From an alpha proteobacterium BAL199 (lineage in GTDB: Bacteria; Pseudomonadota; Alphaproteobacteria; Thalassobaculales; Thalassobaculaceae): a stretch of DNA of 64,000 nt. This document shows positions 17,012 to 26,396 of the stretch, one piece after another (within the stretch, counting starts at the first letter, position 1; the number at the start of each line of letters is the position of its first letter). The notes beneath the pieces are model-generated. The model was given only the letters and a program-made list of their open reading frames with translations. It made no database searches and was not told the origin of the DNA. The translations under genes and the position numbers were made by a program. The stretch lies in assembly GCA_000171835.1 (NCBI GenBank), contig ABHC01000011.1:1-64000 (forward strand), in the 5' to 3' direction.

Positions 17012-18424
17012 TCAGCCACCTCCATCCAATATGCTCGGCTTCCGCTCAATGCCAATCTTCCATCCTTGGAACTGCCGCCCGTACGCAGCCTGCATGGCGT
17101 CCCGGAGTGCCTTCTCATGGCAGAACTGGACGATGAAGCTGTCATGGATCGGCAGGCACGTGATGCCCTGATCCAGCATCGTCAGAAGAACATCCTCGGC
17201 TATGTCGGAGTCGATTCGCTGTAACCGGACGCCAGCCCCGCTGCCAAGGCTGTCGCTGATCTGAGGGTGGCGCTCACGGACGGCTGATACCGCGTCATCC
17301 CAGGACATACCTGTGTCGGTCACCATCCTGCGGGTGTCCTGACTGAAGTGGGATCTGCCGTTCACTAGAGCGTTGAAGAGTTTCTTGGCCACATCACGCG
17401 GCAAGCCATCAATCGCGTACGGATCACCATCAACGTCCAGTCCGCGCTGGTGGTACAGCATGGTCGGATGCAGGGAGGCGTAATCCAGTTCGATGGATGG
17501 AATGTCCGAGATGTAGATGAACTTCCGATACTCGCGGGGAACCCCCTGCCACCAGCCGCCGACAAGCCGGCCACCATCCGTGAACGACCCGTTGTTGAAC
17601 ACCCGATGCAGATGGTTCTGCGTGCAGAGAAGCGGACCCCGCTCGCCCTTTTGCGCCATGCGTTCGGCACATTTCCAGAAAGCATTCTCACCCGGCAACA
17701 GGCTGGCCCCACAGTCCCGCAGCTTCGCGTTGATGCGCTTCAGGTTCTCCCGCATTCGGATCGTGTCGGGGGTGTCGGGATACTCGATCTGAGGCTCTGT
17801 ATCGGCATTAATGCCGAGCCTCTTGTTGCGCCTCACAAGCTTCTTGTCGCGTCTCAGAATGATGGTCTCGGCATTCGGGGCCCGCCCTATGACGATTTCC
17901 TCGAAGTCCTCCGTATCGAACATCTCGATGAGCTTCGGAGTGGCTGCAATTCGAGTTGTGCGGCCTTTGCCTGTTACGCGAGTGTAGCTCCATCGCCGCG
18001 TGACCTGAATCAGCCCGAGAGCGGACAACCCCTCATATGCGGCTATGTAAGGACGGTATGTCAGATACAGGTTGGCATACCGCGAACCAGACCTGAACGT
18101 GCCCTTGGCGAGTGAAATGGCTAGGTCTTGCCCGCTCAGGTATGCCCGATAGAGGTTCAGCACGAAAAGCCGGACAGCCGTTCGGAACCTATCGTGCTCG
18201 GCAGGTGTGCGCGTGCGTTTTCGCAGACCGTTAGAGCGACTGTAAGCATCTATGGATTTGACTAGCAGGGATACGACAGGTCGTATCTGATCAAAAATCG
18301 TATGGCTGTGTATATCGAATCGGATTGAGTTATCATTAGATGAATTAACTAAGGAAATACTCTTCTTATTCCACTCTTTATCACTCTCTTTCTCATTACT
18401 AGGGGCAGTTAAATCCAGGGACAT
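17012..18424 (-). CDS. Polymerase-palm-like protein with winged-helix N-terminus; family unresolved
   Basis: 470 aa from ATG 18424 (AAAGGATG upstream; a TTG 5 codons earlier is possible). The first 65 residues are polar and AT-rich; about 75-170 look like a winged-helix DNA-binding domain ending in a K-G-R-T-T-R beta wing. The C-terminal half has ELDYASLHPTMLY (acid D314, as in polymerase motif A), a basic helix RDVAKKLFNALVNG (R343, K347, like motif B) and LPIHDSFIVQ (H427, D428, like motif C of family A and T7-type RNA polymerases). Motif A resembles family B (DxxSLYP), motif C family A. Similar proteins occur unannotated in other islands. A replication or primer-extension role for the element is inference. 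Confidence 0.55.
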   Translation of the reverse strand: MSLDLTAPSNEKESDKEWNKKSISLVNSSNDNSIRFDIHSHTIFDQIRPVVSLLVKSIDAYSRSNGLRKRTRTPAEHDRFRTAVRLFVLNLYRAYLSGQDLAISLAKGTFRSGSRYANLYLTYRPYIAAYEGLSALGLIQVTRRWSYTRVTGKGRTTRIAATPKLIEMFDTEDFEEIVIGRAPNAETIILRRDKKLVRRNKRLGINADTEPQIEYPDTPDTIRMRENLKRINAKLRDCGASLLPGENAFWKCAERMAQKGERGPLLCTQNHLHRVFNNGSFTDGGRLVGGWWQGVPREYRKFIYISDIPSIELDYASLHPTMLYHQRGLDVDGDPYAIDGLPRDVAKKLFNALVNGRSHFSQDTRRMVTDTGMSWDDAVSAVRERHPQISDSLGSGAGVRLQRIDSDIAEDVLLTMLDQGITCLPIHDSFIVQFCHEKALRDAMQAAYGRQFQGWKIGIERKPSILDGGG

Positions 18425-19096
18425 CTGGCATCCTTTCAAGTTCGTTACATGGGCGGCATTCCAATCTGGATGATTAGAGACAGCTAATTCGACTTACGCG
18501 CAGGAACGAGTCGTCCGCGCTCCTAGAGACCGGAGCCCGAACCACCATGCCCGCATTTTCGGGGATCAAGCCGTTCGCGTATTGCTAGCGGCTCGCAGTC
18601 GGTCAGATATGGAATCAGCGATTCAGACTTCAAGCCCACGCCCGAACATAAACAATTTGAGAACTCAGGAGCCTTCCGCGTCACGTTCAGCAGCTAGCGC
18701 CAGCATCCGTGCGAACACCCCTGCCGAACCTCGCCAAACCCTGCACGCACGCAGCCCGCATCTATGCCAGCCCCCTCAGCAAGCCCGCAGGACGCCTACA
18801 GCACAGGATGCCCTCTGTAGCCGCCTGTAAGCCCCCCCTGACGGGCATGGCTTTGTTGCCGAACTCCAACCAGCTAATTCCCGGCAGAGGCCATATATGA
18901 GCTACCTAGGGGGGTGGAGTGGCCCATGCGTACCCCCGTGCCGCACGAAGTGAACGGACGCTCACCTATGTTGGCAACGGGTGGCCGGGAGCGGGCTTGG
19001 GCACACTCCTGTCACAGTGGGCACAGCAGAACGGCTCGTATCAGCCCGCAAGGCAGGCTACAATCCTGCTGTCAGTGCCGGAAAACCTGGAGAAAT
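18425..19096. other. Island right-end intergenic region, no gene seen
   Basis: 672 bp between the polymerase-like gene and the tRNA. The first 70 bp upstream of that gene are AT-rich and should hold its promoter. The rest shows several short frames without ribosome sites or family features. A replication origin or excision site of the element could lie here, but no iterons were found by eye. Confidence 0.5.
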
Positions 19097-19172
<76 letters not shown>

Positions 19173-19276
19173 ACCGACTGGGCGGGTCGGCCGAGGCCGC
19201 CCGTCATGTGATCGGGGTTATATGAACTTCATCGGTTCGGTTCAAGAGGCAGGATCGCGTTGGCCGTCTGTCCCGC

Positions 19277-20410
19277 TCAGACGGTCAGGGAAGCGGGTGG
19301 GAATTCCAGGCGCGCGCGGGTGCCACGGCCGAGCTCGGAATCCAGAACCAACCGTCCGCCATGCAGTTCGATCAGGGTTTTCACCAGGGGCAGCCCGAGG
19401 CCGGCGCCTGTCAGGCGGCGCGAGCGAACCTCGTCGTTCTGGGAGAACGGCTGTACTGCCGCCGCGATCTGCTCCTCGGACATGCCAGGACCGTCGTCGA
19501 CGATGATCACGCTCAGCGCGTTGTTCGGGCGGCGCTCGACGGTCAGCGTCACGGTCGAACCTGCGGGCGACACTTTGACGGCATTCGACAGCAGGTGAAT
19601 GATCATCCGGCGCAGCGACGCCACTTCGGCGCGCAGCGGCGGCAGGTCGGTCGGCACCGCGTCGACCAGCGTCACCTGACGGGGGCGGGCGAACGGCTCG
19701 GTGATCCGCAGGCACGTTGCGGTGATCGACTCAAGGCGGATCAGGTCCATCGGAAGGGCGGCTTCGTTGCCGCCGAGGCGGGTCAGGTCGAGGATGTCGT
19801 TGATCATCCGCAGCAGTTGTTCGCCGCTGGTCCGGATCAGGCCGGCATACTCGCCGAGGGTTTCCGGCTGCATGGTTCCGCCGGACCGCTCGAGAAGCTC
19901 GGCGAAGCCGATCACCGCGTTCAGCGGGGTGCGTAACTCATGGCTCATCAGGGCCAGGAAGTCGGCCTTGGCACGGCTTGCCAGTTCGGTGGATTCCTTG
20001 GAGCGCCGCATCTCCAGCTCGGCTTCCCGCTGGGCGCTGATGTCGCGCCACAGGCCGGCTATCCCGCCGTTCGGCAACGGCACCTTGCGGGCTTCGATCC
20101 AGCGGCCGTTTTTGAGCTGGTAGACCTGTTGGGTGTAGGGGGTTCGGTGACGCTGAACTTCGGCGTCGATGTATGCCTCAAGGTCAGAGTAGCCCAGGCT
20201 TTGAACGCGATCGTGGTGCAGGCCGAATCGGGTCAGCGCCTCGCGGTATGTCAGGCCGGGCTTCAGGTCTTCCTCGGGGAACATGGTCTCGTAATACGGG
20301 CTGACGGCCACGACCCGATCGTCGCGATCATAAATCGCTACCGCCACGTCGATCGACGCCAGCGCGTTGAAGATCAGATCGAGCGGCAATGTCTTGTCAG
20401 ACCGAACCAT
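19277..20410 (-). CDS. Soluble PAS_7-type histidine kinase
   Basis: 377 aa from ATG 20410 (GAGG 6 nt upstream; in-frame ATGs at 20416 and 20422). PAS_7 domain about 15-125 (AVAIYDRDDRVVAVSPYYETMF), HisKA with H157 ([16 protein letters not shown]), HATPase with HLLSNAVKVSP, DDGPGMS and GAGLGLPLV. No membrane segment and no receiver. It resembles the kinases at 6.4-8.6 and 31.0-33.0 kb in its PAS_7 and H-box sequence. Its partner regulator is not in the window. Confidence 0.9.
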   Translation of the reverse strand: MVRSDKTLPLDLIFNALASIDVAVAIYDRDDRVVAVSPYYETMFPEEDLKPGLTYREALTRFGLHHDRVQSLGYSDLEAYIDAEVQRHRTPYTQQVYQLKNGRWIEARKVPLPNGGIAGLWRDISAQREAELEMRRSKESTELASRAKADFLALMSHELRTPLNAVIGFAELLERSGGTMQPETLGEYAGLIRTSGEQLLRMINDILDLTRLGGNEAALPMDLIRLESITATCLRITEPFARPRQVTLVDAVPTDLPPLRAEVASLRRMIIHLLSNAVKVSPAGSTVTLTVERRPNNALSVIIVDDGPGMSEEQIAAAVQPFSQNDEVRSRRLTGAGLGLPLVKTLIELHGGRLVLDSELGRGTRARLEFPPASLTV

Positions 20411-20784
20411 GGGCATCCTCATTGCATTCGAGATTATCGAAAACGAGAGGAATGGCCAGCAAAACATTAGGAATGCTACATGAATCCAGAATACCTACTG
20501 TTTGAAGAAAACCCTGGGTTGTTCAGTTGGGTTGTTCGGCCACCGACAATCGCGGGCATTGGCCCGTGCTGGCGGCACTGCAGACTTCCGCGCTCTGGCC
20601 GCTCCGTGAGGTGTTTTCGGGCGGCTCCGACCCGCAAACTACACCGGTAGCGCGAGCAAGTAGCCGCCGGTCCGGATCACAGCCGAAGTGTCGCCGACAG
20701 TGGGTGTACAGTGACGCCGCCCGCGCTTGCCGTCGCCGCCGGCCCTGGTTAGGGTGCGGCGCACACGACGGGAGGGCGACTGCG
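20411..20784. other. Divergent intergenic region between PAS kinase and yggT
   Basis: 374 bp that must contain both promoters. No convincing gene, repeat or operator was seen; the GGGAGGG at about 20770 is the ribosome site for yggT. Confidence 0.5.
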
Positions 20785-21072
20785 ATGGACTCGGTTCTCT
20801 GGCTGATCAAGCAGGTGGTGCAGCTTTATACCTATTTGCTGTTCGCCTACATCGTGATCGACCTGCTGGTAAAATTCGGCGTGGTGAACGCCTACAACCG
20901 CGTCGTCTACGTGGCGATGGACTTCCTGTCGCGCATCACCGAGCCGTTGCTGCGCCCGATCCGCAACCTGATGCCCAGTCTCGGCGGCATCGATATCTCG
21001 CCGGTGATCCTGGTGCTTGCCTTGCAGTTCGGCGTCCGCCTGCTGGAAGAGCTGGCAATCCGTATGAGCTGA
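20785..21072 (+). CDS. YggT-family membrane protein
   Basis: 95 aa with two hydrophobic segments (about 5-27 and 68-92) separated by the family loop RITEPLLRPIRNLMPSLGGIDISP, the YggT signature. YggT proteins are inner-membrane proteins of uncertain role; in several bacteria they are linked to osmotic tolerance or cell division. It starts a run yggT-DUF167-folD with short gaps or overlap, which suggests one operon. GGGAGGG precedes the ATG. Confidence 0.92.
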   Translation: MDSVLWLIKQVVQLYTYLLFAYIVIDLLVKFGVVNAYNRVVYVAMDFLSRITEPLLRPIRNLMPSLGGIDISPVILVLALQFGVRLLEELAIRMS

Positions 21073-21098
21073 CCGGGCTCCGTCAACAAGGCGCTGCC

Positions 21099-21437
21099 GT
21101 GTCGGTCATCACGCCGTTCCAGGCCGGACCCGGCGGTGTGCGGGCCGCTGTCAAGGTCACACCGAAGGCCGCGGCTGATCGCATTCGCGGTGTCGTTCAG
21201 GACGAAGCCGGCGTCGCGTGGCTGCAAGTCTCGGTGACCGCGGTGCCCGAGGATGGCCGCGCCAACAAGGCGGTGACCGCCCTGCTGGCAAAACGCTGGC
21301 GGGTGCCGAAATCGTCGATCGAGATCGTCCAGGGGACGACCGAACGGCGCAAGGTCCTGCTGGTGCGCAGTGACGACACGGCGGCGCTGACGGCCCGTCT
21401 TCAAACATGGCTGACCAGCGAGGGAACGAGCGCATGA
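21099..21437 (+). CDS. DUF167/YggU-family protein
   Basis: 112 aa. The family pattern is clear: [12 protein letters not shown], then [22 protein letters not shown] and the later [19 protein letters not shown] start at 21099, 26 nt after yggT. Function is unknown in the family. The stop overlaps the folD start by ATGA, indicating translational coupling. Confidence 0.92.
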   Translation: MSVITPFQAGPGGVRAAVKVTPKAAADRIRGVVQDEAGVAWLQVSVTAVPEDGRANKAVTALLAKRWRVPKSSIEIVQGTTERRKVLLVRSDDTAALTARLQTWLTSEGTSA

Positions 21438-22330
21438 GCACGGGCGGGATCATTGACGGCAAGGCATTCGCAGCAGGGCTGCGCAGCCGGGTAGGACAGG
21501 CGGTCGACGGCCTGATTCGTGAGCATGGCCTGAAGCCGGGCCTGGCCGTGGTTCTGGTCGGCGACGATCCGGCCAGCCGGGTCTATGTGCGCAACAAGGC
21601 GGCCCAGACGGTTGAAGCCGGCATGAACTCGATCGAGCACCGGCTGCCGGACGACACCACCCAGGAAACCCTGCTGGCGCTGATCGGCGAACTGAACGCC
21701 GACGAGGCGGTCGACGGCATCCTGGTCCAATTGCCGCTGCCCGGCCAGATCGATGCGCAGGCGGTGCTGGACGCCATCGATCCGGCGAAGGACGTCGACG
21801 GCTTCCACGTGATCAATGCCGGTCGCCTGGCGACCGGCGGAGCCGCCCTGGTGCCGTGCACGCCGCTCGGCTGTCTGCTGCTGCTGAAGGATCGGCTGGG
21901 CGATCTGTCCGGCTTGCACGCCGTGGTCGTCGGACGCTCCAACATCGTCGGCAAGCCGATGGCGCAACTGCTGCTGGGTGCCAACTGCACGGTGACCGTC
22001 GCGCATTCGCGGACCCGCGACCTGCCCGCCATGTGCCGGCAGGCCGACATCCTGGTGGCGGCGGTCGGCCGGCCCGAAATGGTGCGCGGCGACTGGGTCA
22101 AGCCGGGGGCGACGGTGATCGACGTCGGCATCAACCGGGTACCGGCACCGGATAAGGGCGAAGGCAAGACCAGGCTGGTCGGCGACGTGGCGTTTGCCGA
22201 GGCGGCGGCGGTGGCGGGTGCCATCACCCCGGTGCCCGGCGGCGTCGGCCCGATGACGATTGCGGTCCTGCTGCGCAACACCGTCGAGGCGGCCTGCCGC
22301 CGGCGCGGCATCGCGGTGCCGACGCTCTAA
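21434..22330 (+). CDS. folD: Bifunctional methylenetetrahydrofolate dehydrogenase/methenyltetrahydrofolate cyclohydrolase
   Basis: 298 aa, usual length. It interconverts 5,10-methylene-, methenyl- and 10-formyl-tetrahydrofolate using NADP in the cytoplasm. Motifs: YVRNKAAQ with the catalytic lysine, [16 protein letters not shown], the NADP-binding [15 protein letters not shown] and the C-terminal [12 protein letters not shown]. It begins inside the DUF167 stop (ATGA), the last gene of that operon. A second folate gene, 5-formyl-THF cyclo-ligase, lies far away at 57.8 kb. Confidence 0.97.
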   Translation: MSTGGIIDGKAFAAGLRSRVGQAVDGLIREHGLKPGLAVVLVGDDPASRVYVRNKAAQTVEAGMNSIEHRLPDDTTQETLLALIGELNADEAVDGILVQLPLPGQIDAQAVLDAIDPAKDVDGFHVINAGRLATGGAALVPCTPLGCLLLLKDRLGDLSGLHAVVVGRSNIVGKPMAQLLLGANCTVTVAHSRTRDLPAMCRQADILVAAVGRPEMVRGDWVKPGATVIDVGINRVPAPDKGEGKTRLVGDVAFAEAAAVAGAITPVPGGVGPMTIAVLLRNTVEAACRRRGIAVPTL

Positions 22331-22331
22331 G

Positions 22332-22814
22332 CTAAGGGGTCGTCCTGTCGCGGCTCCTCGGATCGTCGACCCGTAGCGCTGCGTAGATGTGACCGGTCCG
22401 GGCGTCGGCCCGCCAGGGCCGGGCACGCCGCAGCGGGATCTCCCATGCCGGATCGCCGGGATCGATCGGCGTGACGATCGTCTGGTTGCGACCGGCCCGG
22501 CAGCGCGCGAGTTCACGGCCATCGGGGCCGAACATCCGGCCGGTATAGTCTACGCTCGCGTCCACCGGGATGCTGTAGCTGAGCCACATCGTGTTCGCCG
22601 CAGCGTGGGCCTGGGCCAGGACGCCGTCCATCGGTTTGCGGGAGTAGGACGAGAGCAGCATGACCTGGACGCCGAGTCCGGCGGCCTCGATGAACAGTTC
22701 GGGGAACTTGACCTCGATGCAGATGGCACAGCCGAACCGGATGCCATCGACATCGAAGGTGCAGGGCTCGACCGGGCACTGCACCGTCGCGACGGCAACG
22801 CCGGACGAGGGCAT
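22332..22814 (-). pseudogene. Truncated carbon-nitrogen hydrolase (nitrilase superfamily)
   Basis: 160 aa matching only the C-terminal part of a C-N hydrolase, normally 260-290 aa. The cysteine elbow GCAICIEVKFPELF is present and the rest of the fold follows (SYSIPVDASVDYTGR), but the N-terminal segments with the catalytic glutamate and lysine are absent. Its ATG lies 3 nt after the stop of the DUF3253 gene, so it could be translated by coupling, yet the product lacks two triad residues. Likely a deletion remnant. Confidence 0.7.
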
Positions 22815-22817
22815 CGG

Positions 22818-23147
22818 TCAGCCGTTGGTGTCGGTCGGCAGCGCCAGCCGGATGACACCGCGGGCGGCCCGGATGTGGACCGGCTTGCCCTTGCGCAGCA
22901 CCGCGATCCGGCCGCGGTCCTGAAGCGCGGCGGCGGCGGCGCGGATGCGCCGGATCAGCACGCGCCAGGGCACCACGTCGCTCGGGCTGCCGCCCAGGGC
23001 TCGGGCTACAATCGCCGGGTCGATCGACTTGCCGGGGCCGGCCGCCGTGCAGGCGTCCAAGATCGCCTTGCCGACATCGTCGAGCGCCGAAGCCTCGTCG
23101 TCGTCGTTCGCGGCGGAAGGGTTGGTATTCTGGGGTTCACGTGCCAT
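22818..23147 (-). CDS. DUF3253-domain protein
   Basis: 109 aa. Acidic N-terminus, then a winged-helix-like DUF3253 core: AILDACTAAGPGKSIDPAIVARALG, then WRVLIRRIRAAAAALQDRGR and IAVLRKGKPVH. Such small proteins may bind nucleic acid; no function is established. It is divergent from the NnrU gene with only 40 bp between start codons, and lies directly before the truncated nitrilase. Confidence 0.75.
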   Translation of the reverse strand: MAREPQNTNPSAANDDDEASALDDVGKAILDACTAAGPGKSIDPAIVARALGGSPSDVVPWRVLIRRIRAAAAALQDRGRIAVLRKGKPVHIRAARGVIRLALPTDTNG

Positions 23148-23187
23148 ATCGGCACTGTACGCGAAAGTCGGGGGGAACCACACCGCG

Positions 23188-23880
23188 ATGCTCGGCACCA
23201 TCGATGCTTTGTTCATCGGGCTGGCCGCGTTCGTCGGCGGGCATTTCGTCCTGTCGTCGCCGCCGTTGCGCGACCCGCTGGTCCGGCGCCTGGGCGAGGA
23301 GCGGTTTCGTGTCCTGTACGCCTCGGCGGCGTTGGCCGCCTTGCTGTGGACCATACTGGCCTACGAGGCGGCCCCGTTCATCGAGGTCTGGCTGCCGCCG
23401 TGGTGGACATACTGGATCCCCAATCTGGCGATGCCGTTGGCCGCCATTCTGCTGGTGGCCGGGGTGACCACCCGCAACCCGACCGCGGTTGGCGGCGAGA
23501 GCGCGCTGGACGACCCGAACGCGGTGCGCGGCGTGCTGACCATCACCCGCCATCCGTTCCTGAACGCCGTCGGCCTGTGGGCGCTGACCCATCTGACGAC
23601 CAATGGCGACCTTGCCTCAATGGCGCTGTTCGGCGGCATGGCGCTGCTGGCCTATGCCGGGATGCCGGCGCTCGACGCCAAGATGCAGCGCCGCCTGAAA
23701 TCCACCTGGGGGCCGATGGCGTTGACCACCTCGTGCGTTCCGTTCCTGGCGGCATTGCAGGGCCGGGTGCGGATCGACTGGTCGGGCATCGGGCTGTGGC
23801 GGCTGGCCCTCGGCCTGGTGCTGTGGGCCGCGCTGTACGGCCTGCATCCGTTCTACACTGGCGTGTGGCCGCATCCCTGA
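23188..23880 (+). CDS. NnrU-family membrane protein
   Basis: 230 aa with about six membrane segments (MLGTIDALFIGLAAFVGGHF first). The HPLFNAVG-like ITRHPFLNAVGLWALTHL block with conserved H residues is the NnrU/Z-ISO family core, implicated in haem-dependent isomerase (Z-ISO) and in denitrification in some alphaproteobacteria. No denitrification genes are in the window. GGGGGAA precedes the ATG. Confidence 0.88.
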   Translation: MLGTIDALFIGLAAFVGGHFVLSSPPLRDPLVRRLGEERFRVLYASAALAALLWTILAYEAAPFIEVWLPPWWTYWIPNLAMPLAAILLVAGVTTRNPTAVGGESALDDPNAVRGVLTITRHPFLNAVGLWALTHLTTNGDLASMALFGGMALLAYAGMPALDAKMQRRLKSTWGPMALTTSCVPFLAALQGRVRIDWSGIGLWRLALGLVLWAALYGLHPFYTGVWPHP

Positions 23881-24018
23881 CCGATAGGCTGGACCGAATT
23901 TGATCGGAATTCCAGAGGGCTGCCGGATACCGGGTGGATTTCAGCTCTCCGCGGCGGTGCCGCTGCGGCTGGGATGGCGGCAGGCAAAGCAGTGCTCGGA
24001 ATCATCCCGAGGCCGTCA

Positions 24019-24047
24019 TCCCGGACGCGCTTCAGCGCGATCCGGGA
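24019..24047. repeat. Palindromic intergenic repeat (TCCCGGA-CGCGC hairpin)
   Basis: TCCCGGACGCGC (24019-24030), TTCA loop, GCGCG-A-TCCGGGA (24035-24047). It lies between the convergent NnrU and argG genes, flanked by GTCA and CCCATGATG. Similar GTCATCCCGGAC...GTCCGGGACCC hairpins are abundant intergenic repeats in alphaproteobacteria. It could also serve as a bidirectional terminator, although there is no T run. Confidence 0.7.
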
Positions 24048-24084
24048 CCCATGATGCACGGGCGCGTCGGCGGAACCCGCCGTC

Positions 24085-25299
<1,215 letters not shown>

Positions 25300-25442
25300 G
25301 GTGCCCTCGCAGTGACGCTGATCACCGGGCACCCCAACCGGGCCCCGGACGGGCGCGGAGTATAGGGAGCGCGGCGCGCGGGGCAAGGGAGAAGGGGTGG
25401 CTCCGGCACACCAACTGCATCGCCGGGCCGGCGGTCCCGGAA

Positions 25443-25471
25443 TTGACGATTGGCAATAATTGCCAATATCC
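25443..25471 (+). promoter_or_regulatory. Probable promoter/operator of the ParDE pair
   Basis: A perfect inverted repeat ATTGGCAA-TAA-TTGCCAAT (25449-25467) lies 33 bp before the antitoxin ATG. A TTGACG (25443-25448) and ATATCC (25466-25471) at 17-nt spacing could be -35 and -10, so the palindrome sits inside the promoter, as expected for ParD autoregulation. Confidence 0.6.
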
Positions 25472-25499
25472 TTGGCCGTCCCTTTCGGAGGATCGCGGC

Positions 25500-25787
25500 A
25501 TGCCGACCCGCAACGTCAACCTGACTGATGAACTCGACCGTCTCGTTGACGACGAAGTGCGCTCGGGGCGGTTCCAGAACGCCAGCGAAGTGGTGCGCGC
25601 CGGGCTGAGGATGTTCGAGCAGCAGCGGGACGAGCAGGTGGCACGGCTCGCGCTCCTGCACCGGATGCTCGACGAGGCCGACCAGGGTGAATCCGTGGGG
25701 ATCGACGGCATCGAAGACTTTGTTGACGACGTGATGGCCGAACTGGACGCCGAGAACCCGACGGCTCCGGCCGACCGGCGTGGTTAG
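25500..25787 (+). CDS. ParD-like antitoxin (type II, ribbon-helix-helix)
   Basis: 95 aa. N-terminal [20 protein letters not shown] followed by [19 protein letters not shown], typical of ParD. The acidic C-terminal tail ([15 protein letters not shown]) would wrap the toxin. GGAGG 9 nt before the ATG. The coding end overlaps the toxin start by 8 nt. It likely represses its own promoter through the palindrome just upstream. Confidence 0.88.
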   Translation: MPTRNVNLTDELDRLVDDEVRSGRFQNASEVVRAGLRMFEQQRDEQVARLALLHRMLDEADQGESVGIDGIEDFVDDVMAELDAENPTAPADRRG

Positions 25788-26145
25788 GCTGACTCGGTCG
25801 GCGGCGTTCCTCGACGACCTGAAAAACACACTCAGGACTAGCGAGGAGAGTTGGGGCCGCGACGGGCGCGTCCGCTACGCTCTACTGGTGACGCGGGCGC
25901 TTAACGACCTTGCCGGCGATCCCAGCCGCAACGGGGTGCGCGAGGTTTCGGGGCGGCCGGGTGTGTTCGGATACCACCTTCGGCACAGCCGGGACGCGGT
26001 GCCGACTGGTCATCGGATCGGTCGGCCGCGCCACGTCGTGTTTTTCCAACTCGGCGATGACCAGCAGGTCGTTCGGCTGTTGCGGTTGCTCCACGACCGG
26101 ATGCTGCCGAGCCTGTGGATGGCGTCCGGCGACGACGTTCTCTGA
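25780..26145 (+). CDS. ParE/RelE-superfamily toxin
   Basis: 121 aa from GTG 25780, translationally coupled to the antitoxin. The ParE/RelE-like pattern is [13 protein letters not shown] at the start, VREVSGRPGVFGYHLRH in the middle and RPRHVVFFQLGDDQQVVRLLRLLHDRM near the end. ParE toxins poison DNA gyrase, RelE toxins cut mRNA; which applies cannot be told. The pair appears intact. Confidence 0.82.
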   Translation: MVRLTRSAAFLDDLKNTLRTSEESWGRDGRVRYALLVTRALNDLAGDPSRNGVREVSGRPGVFGYHLRHSRDAVPTGHRIGRPRHVVFFQLGDDQQVVRLLRLLHDRMLPSLWMASGDDVL

Positions 26146-26277
26146 ATTCAACCGATCGTCAAGTATCCCCCCATTGCAGGCCGCCTCGATCCTAACCTAG
26201 GCTTCGATCTGCCGGGCCGTTCGGGCCGGCGCGATCTTGGATTTCAGCCTTCCCGTGAATTCATCCGACCGGGGACG

Positions 26278-26308
26278 GCTCGTGCGGCGGCGAGGTTGCC
26301 GCACGAGC
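26278..26308. terminator. 11-bp perfect hairpin downstream of ParDE
   Basis: GCTCGTGCGGC (26278-26288) and GCCGCACGAGC (26298-26308) around a 9-nt loop, 133 bp after the toxin stop and 89 bp before the next gene. No U-run follows, so it is either a weak terminator or a regulatory or repeat structure ahead of the propeller protein gene. Confidence 0.4.
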
Positions 26309-26396
26309 GGTCGTCGTGATCGGATCCGCTACAGCGAGTACCGTTCCGTCAGTTCTGCCCAACCTCCGATCCACCCGCCCCCTCCCCAATCCACGG

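Noticed and set aside
18582-18830. An 82-codon frame near the right end of the island
   Set aside because: No ribosome site, proline/serine-rich random composition and no recognisable relation.
23188-23880. Denitrification locus because of NnrU
   Set aside because: No nir, nor or nos genes are in the window; NnrU-like proteins also occur without denitrification.
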